NCBI GenBank assembly: GCA_002296525.1
Contig: DBIA01000027.1
Span: 68,744 to 132,743 of the forward strand
DNA length: 64,000 nt
Direction of reading: 5' to 3'
Origin: Candidatus Neomicrothrix sp. UBA814
GTDB taxonomy: Bacteria; Actinomycetota; Acidimicrobiia; Acidimicrobiales; Poriferisodalaceae
The notes beneath the pieces were generated by a model that had not been told where the DNA came from, made no database searches, and saw only the letters and a list, made by a program, of their open reading frames with translations. Below, one piece after another: positions 43,478-52,295 of the stretch. Both the position numbers and the translations under genes were made by a program. Position 1 is the stretch's first letter. Each line of letters begins with the position of its first letter.

Positions 43478-44698
43478 TTAGGGGTTCGCTCCAGCTACTA
43501 CACCGTCGTCGTGGAGTTTTCCGACCTCCGTAGATGACATGCCCAAAGTCTCCAACAAGATCTCGTCCGTGTGTTCGCCCAAACGAGGCGCTGCGATTGG
43601 TTCGCCGCGCTCAATCTGGGAGAACGACAAGGGCGTGCCAGGCGCAAGCACGCGTCCAACGCCGGGTTGATCTATGCGACCAAACATAGGGTTCTCTGTT
43701 GTCGCTCGCCGGTCTTCGTTGACCAGTTGGACAAACGTTTGGTACGGACCCCAACAGACACCCTTGGAATCAAATATTTTTGCTATTTCATCGAGATCAT
43801 GAGTCTCGATGAAGGGTGCCATAAATGAAGAGATTGCGTCTCTCGCGTCCCAGCGGTCCCCCTCTTTGCTGAGGTCAACATTGAGAGCTTGTTCTATGGC
43901 AGGAAGGTGTTCCACGATTTCGGTTGCTTCTGCCAAGCTTTGCCATTGCCGTTTGCTGATGGCCACCACCATGATTCGCCGGTTGTCTTTAGTCGCGAAG
44001 TCTCTGCCGAATGCGCCGTAAAGGTCGTTGCCGACTGGAACTCGGTCCTCTTTGGTTAGCTGCGCTTGGGCCATATAACCAAGGTTGGCGACCATGGCGA
44101 ATGCCACATCGGTCAGGGAGATTTTCGAGAGTTGACCCACACCGGTTCGTTGCCTGTATCTCTCTGCGGCAAGTATCCCGACGGCTGCGGTCAAGCCGGT
44201 GGCAGTATCCCACGCAGGTAACACGTGGTTAGTGGGCATGCTTGAACCCAACGGCCCTGTAGCCATCGCGAATCCAGAAGAAGGATTGACGGTGTAATCG
44301 ACAGCAGTGGATTCATCGGGATTACCAATGATGTTCATGTAGATCAGGTCTTCTCGCTCGGATCGCAGCCGGTCATAAGAAAGCCAACTGGATTCGGGGA
44401 AATTAGATAAGAAGATTCCGTTGTCTGGACCTTGTTCAGTAATCAACTGGGTAACTAGGTCTCGTCCAGCGTCGCTTCGCAGGTCCACCTGGATTGATCT
44501 TTTGCCTTTGTTGAGCCCTGCCCAGAAAAGGCTTACGCCCTCCTCTGTGACTGGCCATCTCTGGTAGTCCAAACCACCGCCGATGGCATCAAAGCGAATC
44601 ACATCCGCTCCAAGTTGAGCGAGGGTCATTCCGCCGAGGGGCGCCGCGACAAATGCCGAACCTTCTATGATGCGCAACCCTTCTAGTACTGGTGTCAT
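43478..44698 (-). CDS. CaiB/BaiF-family CoA-transferase
   Basis: This 406-residue family III CoA-transferase starts EGLRIIEGSAFVAAPLGGMTLAQLGADVIR. The catalytic aspartate is in SLTDVAFAM, and the C-terminal part has the conserved RLGEHTDEILLE. It moves CoA between carboxylic acids without an acyl-phosphate. It is immediately downstream of, and on the same strand as, the MaoC-like hydratase (86 bp gap). Together they suggest CoA activation and hydration of an unsaturated acid such as a C4-C5 dicarboxylate. Confidence 0.88.
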   Translation of the reverse strand: MTPVLEGLRIIEGSAFVAAPLGGMTLAQLGADVIRFDAIGGGLDYQRWPVTEEGVSLFWAGLNKGKRSIQVDLRSDAGRDLVTQLITEQGPDNGIFLSNFPESSWLSYDRLRSEREDLIYMNIIGNPDESTAVDYTVNPSSGFAMATGPLGSSMPTNHVLPAWDTATGLTAAVGILAAERYRQRTGVGQLSKISLTDVAFAMVANLGYMAQAQLTKEDRVPVGNDLYGAFGRDFATKDNRRIMVVAISKRQWQSLAEATEIVEHLPAIEQALNVDLSKEGDRWDARDAISSFMAPFIETHDLDEIAKIFDSKGVCWGPYQTFVQLVNEDRRATTENPMFGRIDQPGVGRVLAPGTPLSFSQIERGEPIAAPRLGEHTDEILLETLGMSSTEVGKLHDDGVVAGANP

Positions 44699-44783
44699 AG
44701 TTGGCCTCTAATCGCAGTATTCGATGTCAATTAAAAACAAAGACCTGATGTTCGTCGATTTAGTTCTCTTTTTAGCGCCCTCT

Positions 44784-45749
44784 CTAAGGAGCAAACACAA
44801 TTGGTGTCCATACCAGGATGTCACTATCGGCAGATCCGTGCTCGTTCATAGTGGTACCCCGAATTTCGAATCGCATGAGTCGCCCGCCGTCGACAGGCAA
44901 GGTTTCCTTTAATTCATGTCGGAATTCCAGTAGGTCGCCTTCAAATGCGGGGCCTATATGGTCACACCCGTCCCACGCCACGATCGTCGCGCTGCCGGGA
45001 AGCATACGACTCAAAGAGGCTTGAGCCAGGCCTTGCACGTGTCCTCCGTAGACAAGACGTTGACCGTAGATGCTTGCCGAAGCATCCCTATGAACGAACG
45101 CTTGATTGAATGTCATCCGAGCGAGTGAAGGAGCTAGGTCGACATGGTCCCTCATCGCATCGGTCCGTGTTTCTCCTAATTCCCACGCGGTTACGGGCAT
45201 AGCAGAAAGATCCCAGTCGGGAACCAACGCGGCAAGGTCTATGAGCGGAGCAGGGTCTGACGGGCCAGGAATGTCGGACGCATGACCTGGCGAGCCCGAC
45301 CTACTGGCCACCAGCGCACATCTCTCATACTGAACGGCTGGGCCGCCATCTCCTGAAGTCTCGATCCCAAGCCAAACTTTGCCGCGATGTTGGCCATCTT
45401 TTGGTTTGGCATCAGACAGTCCAAGAACCTTCGTAGTCGTCGTCAGCGTTTCGCCTATTTCTACCGGTCTCAAAATCCGAACAGAGCGATAGTAAAGATT
45501 GGCGATGGCCTTTCTCGTAGCGTTAGTTGTCTGACCGATGGCGAATTGCATAACCAAACCCGGGTTCACGAGTCGGTTAGTTGAATTGCTAATACTCTGG
45601 TAGGCGTCGCAATCGGCGGAGGCGAAATGTTGGTCACCGGTGATCATTCGGTAGGCGACATTGTCTGCTTCGGTCATAGTGACCGCCGGTAGCGGCGGAA
45701 TCAACATATCGATCTCGAAGTCGTCGTAGTAGGGGCCGTCGTTAATCAC
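44784..45749 (-). CDS. MaoC-like double-hotdog acyl-CoA hydratase
   Basis: This 321-residue protein has two hotdog halves. The N half has YDDFEIDMLIPP and MITGDQHFASADCDAY. The C half has the YGQRLVYGGHVQGLAQASLSR region with a conserved histidine. This matches the MaoC/NodN-type dehydratases related to mesaconyl-CoA hydratase. It should hydrate an enoyl-CoA or dehydrate a hydroxyacyl-CoA. The GTG start has AGGAG 7 nt upstream. It forms a probable operon with the CaiB gene that follows. Confidence 0.8.
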   Translation of the reverse strand: MINDGPYYDDFEIDMLIPPLPAVTMTEADNVAYRMITGDQHFASADCDAYQSISNSTNRLVNPGLVMQFAIGQTTNATRKAIANLYYRSVRILRPVEIGETLTTTTKVLGLSDAKPKDGQHRGKVWLGIETSGDGGPAVQYERCALVASRSGSPGHASDIPGPSDPAPLIDLAALVPDWDLSAMPVTAWELGETRTDAMRDHVDLAPSLARMTFNQAFVHRDASASIYGQRLVYGGHVQGLAQASLSRMLPGSATIVAWDGCDHIGPAFEGDLLEFRHELKETLPVDGGRLMRFEIRGTTMNEHGSADSDILVWTPIVFAP

Positions 45750-46043
45750 GGGTTTCTCCTGCGTTAGCTTTAGCTAATTGATGAGCTTCTGGGCGAATCC
45801 CATCTCCATTTGGTAGCGGTTGCTTTATTTCTCTGACCAATGTTTTACCAAGAACCTGTCTTAATCGATGGTAAGAACCTGGTCATACCTCAAGTCCACA
45901 GTTAGTTCTATGCGAGACGACTAGTTGTCTTGAAATAGACGCCGAAAACCTTTCAGCAATGTGAAGGTTTGACAAAAGTCTTTTGCAAACCGAGGAGCGG
46001 CTGGTACAAAGAAATCTGAACAAATGAAAGTAGAAAGAAGAAA

Positions 46044-46211
46044 ATGAAATTCCCACACCACGCAAGTGGTCGGGCTCGGTCATATCGAAGTAACTACAGA
46101 TGCACCTCGTGCCGTACTTCCATCCACTGGGATGGCACAGTAAAAGCATACGTTTCCGATGACCTACTAACCGAAATTTGCGTAGAGTCAAAAACAGGCC
46201 ATAGCTGTTAG
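46044..46211 (+). CDS. Small four-cysteine (zinc-ribbon-like) protein
   Basis: This 55-residue ORF has a basic N-terminus (FPHHASGRARSYRS), a C-x2-C knuckle (YRCTSC) and two later cysteines (EICVES and the terminal HSC) with a neighbouring histidine. That pattern could bind one zinc. The family is not recognised. Two facts support expression: a purine-rich stretch AGAAAGAAGAAA just before the ATG, and a strong U-tailed terminator beginning 27 nt after the stop. The 294 bp upstream (45750-46043) contain only a short repeated AAGAACCTG and no other supported gene. Confidence 0.6.
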   Translation: MKFPHHASGRARSYRSNYRCTSCRTSIHWDGTVKAYVSDDLLTEICVESKTGHSC

Positions 46212-46237
46212 ATCGAAATAAATTCAGCTATACGAAC

Positions 46238-46279
46238 AGAGACTTCCGCAGTGAAAGTGGAAGTCTCTTTTGATTTTTG
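46238..46279 (+). terminator. Strong intrinsic terminator
   Basis: Arms AGAGACTTCC (46238-46247) and GGAAGTCTCT (46259-46268) form a perfect 10-bp stem with an 11-nt loop, followed by TTTGATTTTTG. It is a canonical rho-independent terminator on the plus strand. The only plus-strand gene it can serve is the small cysteine-rich ORF at 46044-46211. Confidence 0.85.
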
Positions 46280-46433
46280 TCGTGCAAGTTCTGTGTGACT
46301 TTTCGGGAATGGTTCGAGCGTTATTTCTTAAAACTTAATAAATGTCTCTCTTGGAAGGTCTCACCGTCGAAGTTGCTGGGTACAAGGCTGTAAGCGATTT
46401 CTGTCTGCAGAGCTACCGATAGCGGTTGCCCAA

Positions 46434-47468
46434 TTAGGTTTCTAGTTTCGCTCGAAGTCTCGGAATGACTTCTTGAGCAAATTTTGTTAGCGAGTCATTC
46501 ATGATCGACGGTGCAAGGCCAGGTGGACCTCCCCAAGTCACTAAATCAGTGATGCCATGGTCAACTATCAGCTGTTCTAGTTCTGCCACGCAATGATCTG
46601 TAGAGCCGACCGTCCAGGTTAGGGGATTTAGAGGTATTGGAGGCCTGGTTTCTCGTGGCCCTGATCTGTCGGGCACCTCCGATTTGTGATCATTGCTTGC
46701 CTTAATCAATCCGACGTAGACGTCTCTCCGATACTGTTCCGCGGCCGCTATGGGAGCCCATTCTCTTTCTGCATCGTCGGTAACAAAAACCCCTCTGATC
46801 AAACCGACGCGCCGCTCGCTTACATCCCCGGCGGCGTCTTTCCAGGGGTCGATTGTCAAGTGCTTTGGTCCCTGCGGCAGTAAATGCGTGCCAAATTGTG
46901 CAGCCCGGATAGCACCAGCTGGGCTGGTGGCGGCGAGCCAAAGCGGAGGCCCACCGTCTTGGACTGGATCCGGCGTGACTCGAAGATCAGAAAATTTGTA
47001 GCGCTTACCTTCAAAGCTGAATGCCTCTCTTCCCCACGCGAGCTGGAGTATCTGCAAAGCCTCTTCGGTGAGCGACACCCTCCGGCTTATTGGGATATCG
47101 AAACCTTGGAACTCATGCGTTGCGTAACCCATGCCTGCCCCGAGTTCCATTCGCCCGTTGGAAATGTTGTCAAGAATCGCGAGATCCTCGGCGAGACGAA
47201 TGGGGTGTCGAAAAGGTAGAAGGCAGATGTCGGTTGAAAATCTCATGTGAGTCGTTCTGGAAGCAGCCGCAGCGGCAACCGGAACAAAATTAGGTAAGTA
47301 GCCGTCGTCGATGAAGTGATGCTCGGTAAACCAACAGAGTTCCATCCCTAGGGCCTCGGCTAATTCGATCTGCTCGAAAGTTTCTGCGTACACCTGAGGC
47401 ATTGTGATGTCGCTACCAGTTGGACAGCGAAAGTCATGGACAATGCCGAAACGTAGGGGTGGAGTCAT
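46434..47468 (-). CDS. Luciferase-like (LLM class) monooxygenase
   Basis: This 344-residue protein belongs to the alkanal-monooxygenase-like branch of the luciferase family. It has FGIVHDFRCPTGSD at the N-terminus, LCWFTEHHFIDDGY and NGRMELGAGMGYATHEFQGF. It probably uses reduced flavin or F420. Expression looks leaderless: TAACTT at 47475-47480, 6-nt spacer, ATG. It follows the CaiB gene at 47547 on the same strand by 78 bp, but the -10 box suggests its own promoter. Confidence 0.87.
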   Translation of the reverse strand: MTPPLRFGIVHDFRCPTGSDITMPQVYAETFEQIELAEALGMELCWFTEHHFIDDGYLPNFVPVAAAAASRTTHMRFSTDICLLPFRHPIRLAEDLAILDNISNGRMELGAGMGYATHEFQGFDIPISRRVSLTEEALQILQLAWGREAFSFEGKRYKFSDLRVTPDPVQDGGPPLWLAATSPAGAIRAAQFGTHLLPQGPKHLTIDPWKDAAGDVSERRVGLIRGVFVTDDAEREWAPIAAAEQYRRDVYVGLIKASNDHKSEVPDRSGPRETRPPIPLNPLTWTVGSTDHCVAELEQLIVDHGITDLVTWGGPPGLAPSIMNDSLTKFAQEVIPRLRAKLET

Positions 47469-47546
47469 AAACGCAAGTTAATTGGACGAAATAGTGAGCG
47501 CCGAAATAGTGCCCGCCTGCGGCTTGCCTGCAGGAATTTGGTTTCA

Positions 47547-48773
47547 TCAGGTAGCACCATGAAACAAAATCCCAGCGTCACTTAATTCCTGAACTTGCTC
47601 AATGCTGTACCCCAGTTTCGTCATCAAGATGTCGGCGTTGTGTTCGCCGAGGAGGGGAGCTACAAGGTCAGGTAGCTGATCGTTAGTACTGAACTTCCAG
47701 GGGAATCCGGGAATTGGAACCGACCCATGGATCGGGTCTTCAACCCACCTCACCATTTCGCGAGCGGCGAAGTGAGGGTGATCAATGGCATCTATGGGGC
47801 TCAGGACCGGGCTCGCTGGAACCCGATACTCCTCAAGGTGTTCAAGTAAGTCTTCATCGGTATCGAAGGTGGCCATCCAATCTTCAATGAGTGGAATCAG
47901 CTCATTTTGTCGCTTGGCGCGATCAGATATATCCGCGTAGCGAGGATCAGTTAGTAGATCAATCCGGTCCATGGCTCGACAAACATTTTCCCATTGAAAA
48001 TCCAAAGCCAACAGTGCCAGATGTTTCTGGGGACCCTGAAACAATCCGACTGGAAATACCAATTGGTGGTGTCGCCCCATCCGTTCGGGAACGAATTCTC
48101 CATCGCTTAAATGCCAAGCTTGAAGGGCGATCTCGTGATGATGAAACATGCAATCAACCATTGCGAGATCCAGAAATTGTCCTTGCCCAGTTTTTTCTCT
48201 ATGGAATAAGGCATACCCCAGCCCTGCGAAGCCGTGCACAGCAGCGTTATTGTCAGCTATAGCGCTCCAGACAACTCCCGGCGGCTCATCGGGAGACCCG
48301 GTCATATGCATGAGACCTGATGCTGCTTGAGCAATAAAGTCAAAGCCTGGTTTGTTGGCCCAGGGGCCAGTTCGGCCAAAAGCCGACACCGAGAGATAGA
48401 TGACACTGGGATTTCGGACTCGAATTGACTCGTAGTCCAGCCCGCGACTGCGCAGGGTCTCAGCGGTCCCGAAGTTTTCCAGAACTACATCTGCTTTAGC
48501 GGCGAGGTCCCTCGCTATTTCTAGAGCTTCGTCCCGTTCCCAGTTGAGAGCGAGACTTTTCTTCCCTCGGTTGTGCTGAATGAAAAAACCGCTTCGTTGA
48601 TCTTTCAAAACCGGAAGAAGGCGTCCTCCGTCCCCTACAGGGCCTATCTCGACCTTGGTGATGTCGGCGCCCAATTCCGCCAACATGCGGCTCACGCCTG
48701 CGCCAGCCAAGTACTGACTGAAATCGACTACATGGATGCCTTTCAGCATCAGATCTGGTGCTTCTTCAGCCAC
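47547..48773 (-). CDS. CaiB/BaiF-family CoA-transferase
   Basis: This 408-residue family III CoA-transferase has LKGIHVVDFSQYLAGAGVSRMLAELGADITKVE, catalytic-region LAMVDCMFHH with the aspartate in place, and the C-terminal LLGEHNADILM. Its acid substrate is unknown. It is one of three CaiB proteins in the window and shares no operon with the others. Confidence 0.88.
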   Translation of the reverse strand: MAEEAPDLMLKGIHVVDFSQYLAGAGVSRMLAELGADITKVEIGPVGDGGRLLPVLKDQRSGFFIQHNRGKKSLALNWERDEALEIARDLAAKADVVLENFGTAETLRSRGLDYESIRVRNPSVIYLSVSAFGRTGPWANKPGFDFIAQAASGLMHMTGSPDEPPGVVWSAIADNNAAVHGFAGLGYALFHREKTGQGQFLDLAMVDCMFHHHEIALQAWHLSDGEFVPERMGRHHQLVFPVGLFQGPQKHLALLALDFQWENVCRAMDRIDLLTDPRYADISDRAKRQNELIPLIEDWMATFDTDEDLLEHLEEYRVPASPVLSPIDAIDHPHFAAREMVRWVEDPIHGSVPIPGFPWKFSTNDQLPDLVAPLLGEHNADILMTKLGYSIEQVQELSDAGILFHGAT

Positions 48774-48893
48774 TATTACCCCCCGGCAGGCCTGATACCA
48801 AAGGTAGTTTGACTAAAGCGTGGCGCGACGAGTGATAGCTATATCGTGGTCAAGTAAGGGACTTCAGCTCACAAATTTGAAAGCACGAAACTA

Positions 48894-49265
48894 ATGGCAA
48901 CGAATGTTTTGGGTACCGACTTAGAAGAATGCAGCAGGGATCCCCTCACTGGGTATTACAGAGATGGATGCTGCAACACCGGACCCGGCGACATGGGGGT
49001 TCACACGGTTTGTGCCGTGGTAACCGACCAATTCCTAGAATTCTCAAAAAGTGTTGGCAACGACTTAAGTACACCGAACCCAGATGCAGGCTTCGCTGGA
49101 CTCAAAGACGGAGACTCATGGTGTCTTTGTGCCCCGAGATGGCAAGAAGCCTTTGAGGCGGGAGCCGCGCCAAAGGTCCGCCTGGAAGCAACTCACATAG
49201 CCACCCTCGAATGGGCGACGTTGGCCGACCTCCAAGCTCACGCCACGGACGGCGGTTTAGACTAA
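48894..49265 (+). CDS. DUF2237 protein
   Basis: This 123-residue DUF2237 protein contains the family hallmarks NVLGTDLEECSRDPLTGYYRDGCCNTGPGDMGVHTVCA and DGDSWCLCAPRWQEA. Several conserved cysteines (DGCC, CLC) could bind metal or take part in thiol chemistry. The function is unknown. It ends 5 bp before the GTG of the DsbA-type selenoprotein candidate, so the two are almost certainly co-transcribed, hinting at a thiol-redox partnership. Confidence 0.85.
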   Translation: MATNVLGTDLEECSRDPLTGYYRDGCCNTGPGDMGVHTVCAVVTDQFLEFSKSVGNDLSTPNPDAGFAGLKDGDSWCLCAPRWQEAFEAGAAPKVRLEATHIATLEWATLADLQAHATDGGLD

Positions 49266-49270
49266 ACCTT

Positions 49271-49915
49271 GTGTCTCCTGAATCCGTGCAAATCACCGTT
49301 TGGTCTGACTACCTCTGACCTTGGTGTTGGGTTGGGGCGGTCCGTCTTGATGAGCTAGCCGAACAAGAGGGCGATGGTATTGCCATCGACTGGAAGTCGT
49401 TCTTGTTGCGACCCCAACCTGAGCCCAGAACCCTCGCTGAATTCACCGAATACACAAAAAGTTGGGATCGGCCAGCTGGACTCGAACCTAAAGCTGAGTT
49501 TCAGAGCCCGTGGTCTGGTGCTAGCCCGCCACCCTCACACTCTCTACCGGCGGCTATCGCAGGTAAAGCGGCTGCCACGTTTGGTCAAGAAACCTGGGAT
49601 CGATATCACAAAAACCTTTTGCGGGCCTACTTCGTGGAAAATCGTGACGTGTCAAATACCGACGTACTGACGCAAGTTGCCCACGAAACAGACATCGAGA
49701 CAGAGCTATTCGAAGAGGTACTAGCAACACGTGAACAAGACTTCAAAGCGCAGGTTTTCGCTGAGTACAACGAAGCCTTAAGCAGCGGCATTAATGGTGT
49801 GCCCGCGGTTGTTATCGATAACCGATTCTTAATCTCAGGCGCCGTTGAGGTCGAGCAATACCGAAATGCTCTAGCGCACTATCGAGAAATTCGGGATAAA
49901 GAAAACGAGGACTAG
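49271..49915 (+). CDS. DsbA/FrnE-family oxidoreductase with in-frame UGA (probable selenoprotein, UPWC)
   Basis: Read from GTG 49271 the frame is open for 214 codons except for one TGA at codon 16 (49316-49318). The context is W-S-D-Y-L-(TGA)-P-W-C-W-V-G, so the stop replaces exactly the first cysteine of the CPWC active site. Everything after it is intact FrnE/DsbA: VRLDELAEQ, DWKSFLLRPQPEP, and the cis-proline GVPAVVIDNRFLISGAVEVE. Insertion of selenocysteine would give a UxxC redox enzyme. A simple nonsense mutation is the alternative, but its position at the catalytic residue and the lack of any other damage argue against that. A standard gene caller would report only a truncated protein from about 49403. 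Confidence 0.75.
49316..49352 (+). promoter_or_regulatory. In-frame UGA with a weak SECIS-like hairpin candidate
   Basis: The UGA is followed about 20 nt later by a possible small stem-loop. C49338 pairs with G49344 around loop GGTCC, and the stem extends through G-C, G-U and U-A pairs to about 49331/49351. Bacterial SECIS elements lie in this distance range and have a G in the apical loop. An alternative pairing is GACC (49317-49320) with GGTC (49339-49342). The fold is weak by eye and needs computation. Confidence 0.35.
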
Positions 49916-50001
49916 CTAACGCCCATTGTTCGAGACTCACGCCGGTCTGACTGTCTAGGAAGAAGAAGTGCGCATAGACTTCGATATAAGCAGAGGACAA
50001 A

Positions 50002-50472
50002 ATGGACGTAAACCCTGAGACTTGGCGCTGGATCTGGTTAGTAATCGCCGCCGCGCTTATCACCGGTGAGATGTTCGTTGCAGGAACGTTTATTCTGATC
50101 CCGTTTGGCCTCAGCGCGGTGGTCGCCATGATCTTGGCCTTTCTTGGAGCGCCCCTGATAGTTGGCTGGATTGTGTTCGTGGGCCTTGGGGGAGCATTGT
50201 TTTCGGTCTTTTGGCGAAGGAGTAGAGTCTCCATGGCTGCTATGAAGTCGCCACCGGGCGCTGGGCATGACCGATTAATTGGAGCTTACGGTCGGACGAT
50301 AGAAGGTATTTCCGGAGACCCAGGAACATCGGGTCTGGTCAAAGTCGGTGGCGAAGAATGGAGAGCGATCTCCGACTTTGGAGCGATCGATGCTGGCTCC
50401 ACTGTCGAGATCACCGAAATACGAGGCACCCGAGTGGTTGTTCGTAAGGCTCCCGAGAAAGGTTCACAATAG
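50002..50472 (+). CDS. NfeD-like membrane protein
   Basis: This 156-residue protein has two or three N-terminal membrane helices (WIWLVIAAALITGEMFVAG, FGLSAVVAMILAFLGAPL, GWIVFVGLGGALFSVF). A C-terminal OB-fold NfeD domain follows: LIGAYGRTIEGISGDPGTSGLVKVGGEEWRAIS. NfeD proteins pair with SPFH/stomatin proteins in membrane quality control. Its stop overlaps the GTG start of the SPFH gene (TAGTG), so the two are co-translated. Confidence 0.88.
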   Translation: MDVNPETWRWIWLVIAAALITGEMFVAGTFILIPFGLSAVVAMILAFLGAPLIVGWIVFVGLGGALFSVFWRRSRVSMAAMKSPPGAGHDRLIGAYGRTIEGISGDPGTSGLVKVGGEEWRAISDFGAIDAGSTVEITEIRGTRVVVRKAPEKGSQ

Positions 50473-51473
50473 TGTTTACGTACGTACTTTTGGCCGTTGT
50501 GGGAATAGTGGTCTTCCTGTTTCTGATCGCTGGCGTGAAGATAGTTCGGCCCTATGAACGCGGAATTGTTGAACGCCTCGGCAGGTACAAAGAGACCAAA
50601 GAATCAGGGCTTCAGATCATTATTCCTTTCATCGACACCATCAAACGGGTCGACATGCGAGAGCAAGTCGTTGATGTTCCGCCCCAGGAAGTAATCACCT
50701 CCGACAATGTTGTTGTTTCAGTAGATGCTGTGGTGTTTTACGAACCTACCGACCCTCAGCGCCTCGTCTACAACATCGCCAACTTCGTCCTTGCAATTAC
50801 GAAGCTGGCCCAGACCAACTTGCGAAACCTTGTCGGAGACCTGCAACTCGACGGAGCCTTGACTTCTCGTGACCGTATAAACGCGGCCCTGCGAGAAATA
50901 CTTGATGAGGCAACGGACAAATGGGGAGTTCGTGTAGTTCGAGTTGAGATTCAGCGGATCGATCCACCCCCAGATGTCATGGCCGCTATGCACGAACAGA
51001 TGAAGGCTGAACGCACGAGGCGAGCAACAGTTACCGAAGCTGAAGGCTTCCGAGAGTCAGAAATCACCCGAGCCGAAGGCGATAAACAAGCCCAAATTCT
51101 TGAAGCAGAAGGCCAGAGACAAAGTGCGATTCTGGCAGCTGAAGGTGAAGCACAAGCGTTACGAACTGTTGCCGAAGCGGAAAGCTATCGGCTGCAAACT
51201 GTTGCCGCTGGAGAGGCTGAAGCAACTCGTCGAGTCTTTCAGGCCATCCATGACGGAGACCCAACAAGCGATGTTCTAGCTGTTCGCTACATTGAAGCTT
51301 TAACTCAGATTGCCGATGGACGCGCCACAAAGATTGTTGTTCCTACAGAGTTCAGTGGGGTGTTGGGCGCAGTGACCGGCATTGCGGAGGCCATGCGCCC
51401 CATTGCTGAAAGCGATGAAGAATCAGAGTCTGACCCTATTAGTGAATCGAAAGACATTGATTCGGAGTCATAG
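50472..51473 (+). CDS. SPFH/band 7 (stomatin-like) protein
   Basis: This 333-residue protein has an N-terminal membrane anchor (LLAVVGIVVFLFLIAGVKIV), then the SPFH domain with VRPYERGIVERLGRYKE and PFIDTIKRVDMREQVVDVP. A long Ala/Glu/Arg-rich coiled coil follows at about 175-255 (many EAEG repeats), and the tail is acidic. It forms oligomers that organise membrane microdomains together with the NfeD protein encoded just upstream. The GTG start overlaps the nfeD-like stop. Confidence 0.92.
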   Translation: MFTYVLLAVVGIVVFLFLIAGVKIVRPYERGIVERLGRYKETKESGLQIIIPFIDTIKRVDMREQVVDVPPQEVITSDNVVVSVDAVVFYEPTDPQRLVYNIANFVLAITKLAQTNLRNLVGDLQLDGALTSRDRINAALREILDEATDKWGVRVVRVEIQRIDPPPDVMAAMHEQMKAERTRRATVTEAEGFRESEITRAEGDKQAQILEAEGQRQSAILAAEGEAQALRTVAEAESYRLQTVAAGEAEATRRVFQAIHDGDPTSDVLAVRYIEALTQIADGRATKIVVPTEFSGVLGAVTGIAEAMRPIAESDEESESDPISESKDIDSES

Positions 51474-51707
51474 GCGCTCTTTGCGTTAGCGCCGAAGCCT
51501 GTGATTTCAGAAGTTGCGGTTGTGAAAAGTTATGAAGCTGGGCTGCTGGCGAAGACAGCTACATAGACCCAGGGACAGGTTTTAGGTAGTCGCAGCTCAG
51601 GTTTTCAAGCGCCGAGGGTGGTGCTACAGCGCCGGGGGTCGACATTGTCCTTGGTGGCTGGAACGTAAGCGCTTGCTAGTAGGCGAGCCTTTCGCTGCTC
51701 TAATGAC

Positions 51708-51721
51708 TGGCCTTAAGGCCA
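51708..51721. repeat. 14-bp perfect palindrome in an intergenic gap
   Basis: TGGCCTTAAGGCCA lies 42 bp before the NTF2-like gene. The rest of the 289-bp gap after the SPFH gene contains a short direct repeat (AGCGCCG[A/G]GGGT) and no supported gene. The palindrome could be a protein-binding site or part of the SPFH terminator. There is no U-tract. Confidence 0.4.
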
Positions 51722-51762
51722 CCAATAAAACCTGGGAGCGATGACATATTAAGTTTCCCTCT

Positions 51763-52155
51763 ATGAGTATGAGTGATGAGCGCCGAGAACAACTAGAAGT
51801 AGAGATAGATGCCTTTATGGGTCGGTACAACGCAGCTTTCGTGAGTGGTACTCGCGATGACCTGCAAGAGTTGGTGCATTTGCCGGTGGTATATGTCTCT
51901 GAAAATGAGGCACAGATTCGCGAACGGTACCCATTCGATCCCGAAAGGATGCGCGAAGCCACTGGGTTCGACCACCCCAAGACCGAAACTCGGATCGTTC
52001 ACCTAGAAGAAACCCGTGCGCACCTGACGATAGAAGGCACCCGGCATCGCCAAGATGGATCGGTGATCGAATCGATCGACAGCTTCTACATACTCCATAA
52101 GAAAGACGGTGAATGGGGGGTATCAGTCTTTTCGGGGATTAGGGGTGCTCGATGA
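51763..52155 (+). CDS. NTF2/SnoaL-like small protein
   Basis: This 130-residue protein has an NTF2-like pattern: a long N-terminal helix with MGRYNAAFVSGTRDDLQELVHLP, then the strands VVYVSENEAQI, TRIVHLEETRAHLTIEGTRHRQDGS and FYILHKKDGEWGVSVFSGI. Its function, whether enzyme or ligand binding, cannot be assigned. Expression looks leaderless: TAAGTT at 51750-51755, 7-nt spacer, ATG. Confidence 0.72.
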   Translation: MSMSDERREQLEVEIDAFMGRYNAAFVSGTRDDLQELVHLPVVYVSENEAQIRERYPFDPERMREATGFDHPKTETRIVHLEETRAHLTIEGTRHRQDGSVIESIDSFYILHKKDGEWGVSVFSGIRGAR

Positions 52156-52295
52156 TGTGCTACCGAAGCTTCGAGGCGCGTGCGTGCGCCGAAACTTCGC
52201 TCTGTGCGCTATTTACTCGTCGCAACTTGAACTGGCATGCCTAGTCTGCGGTCACTGGCCTAAGTCGGGCCAAGACAAAGAGGCTGATTTTCTGT

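Noticed and set aside
45883..46191. 102-codon minus-strand frame
   Set aside because: Low-complexity, Ser/Phe/Cys-rich translation opposite the small cysteine-rich gene. The terminator signal is on the plus strand, so the plus-strand ORF is preferred.
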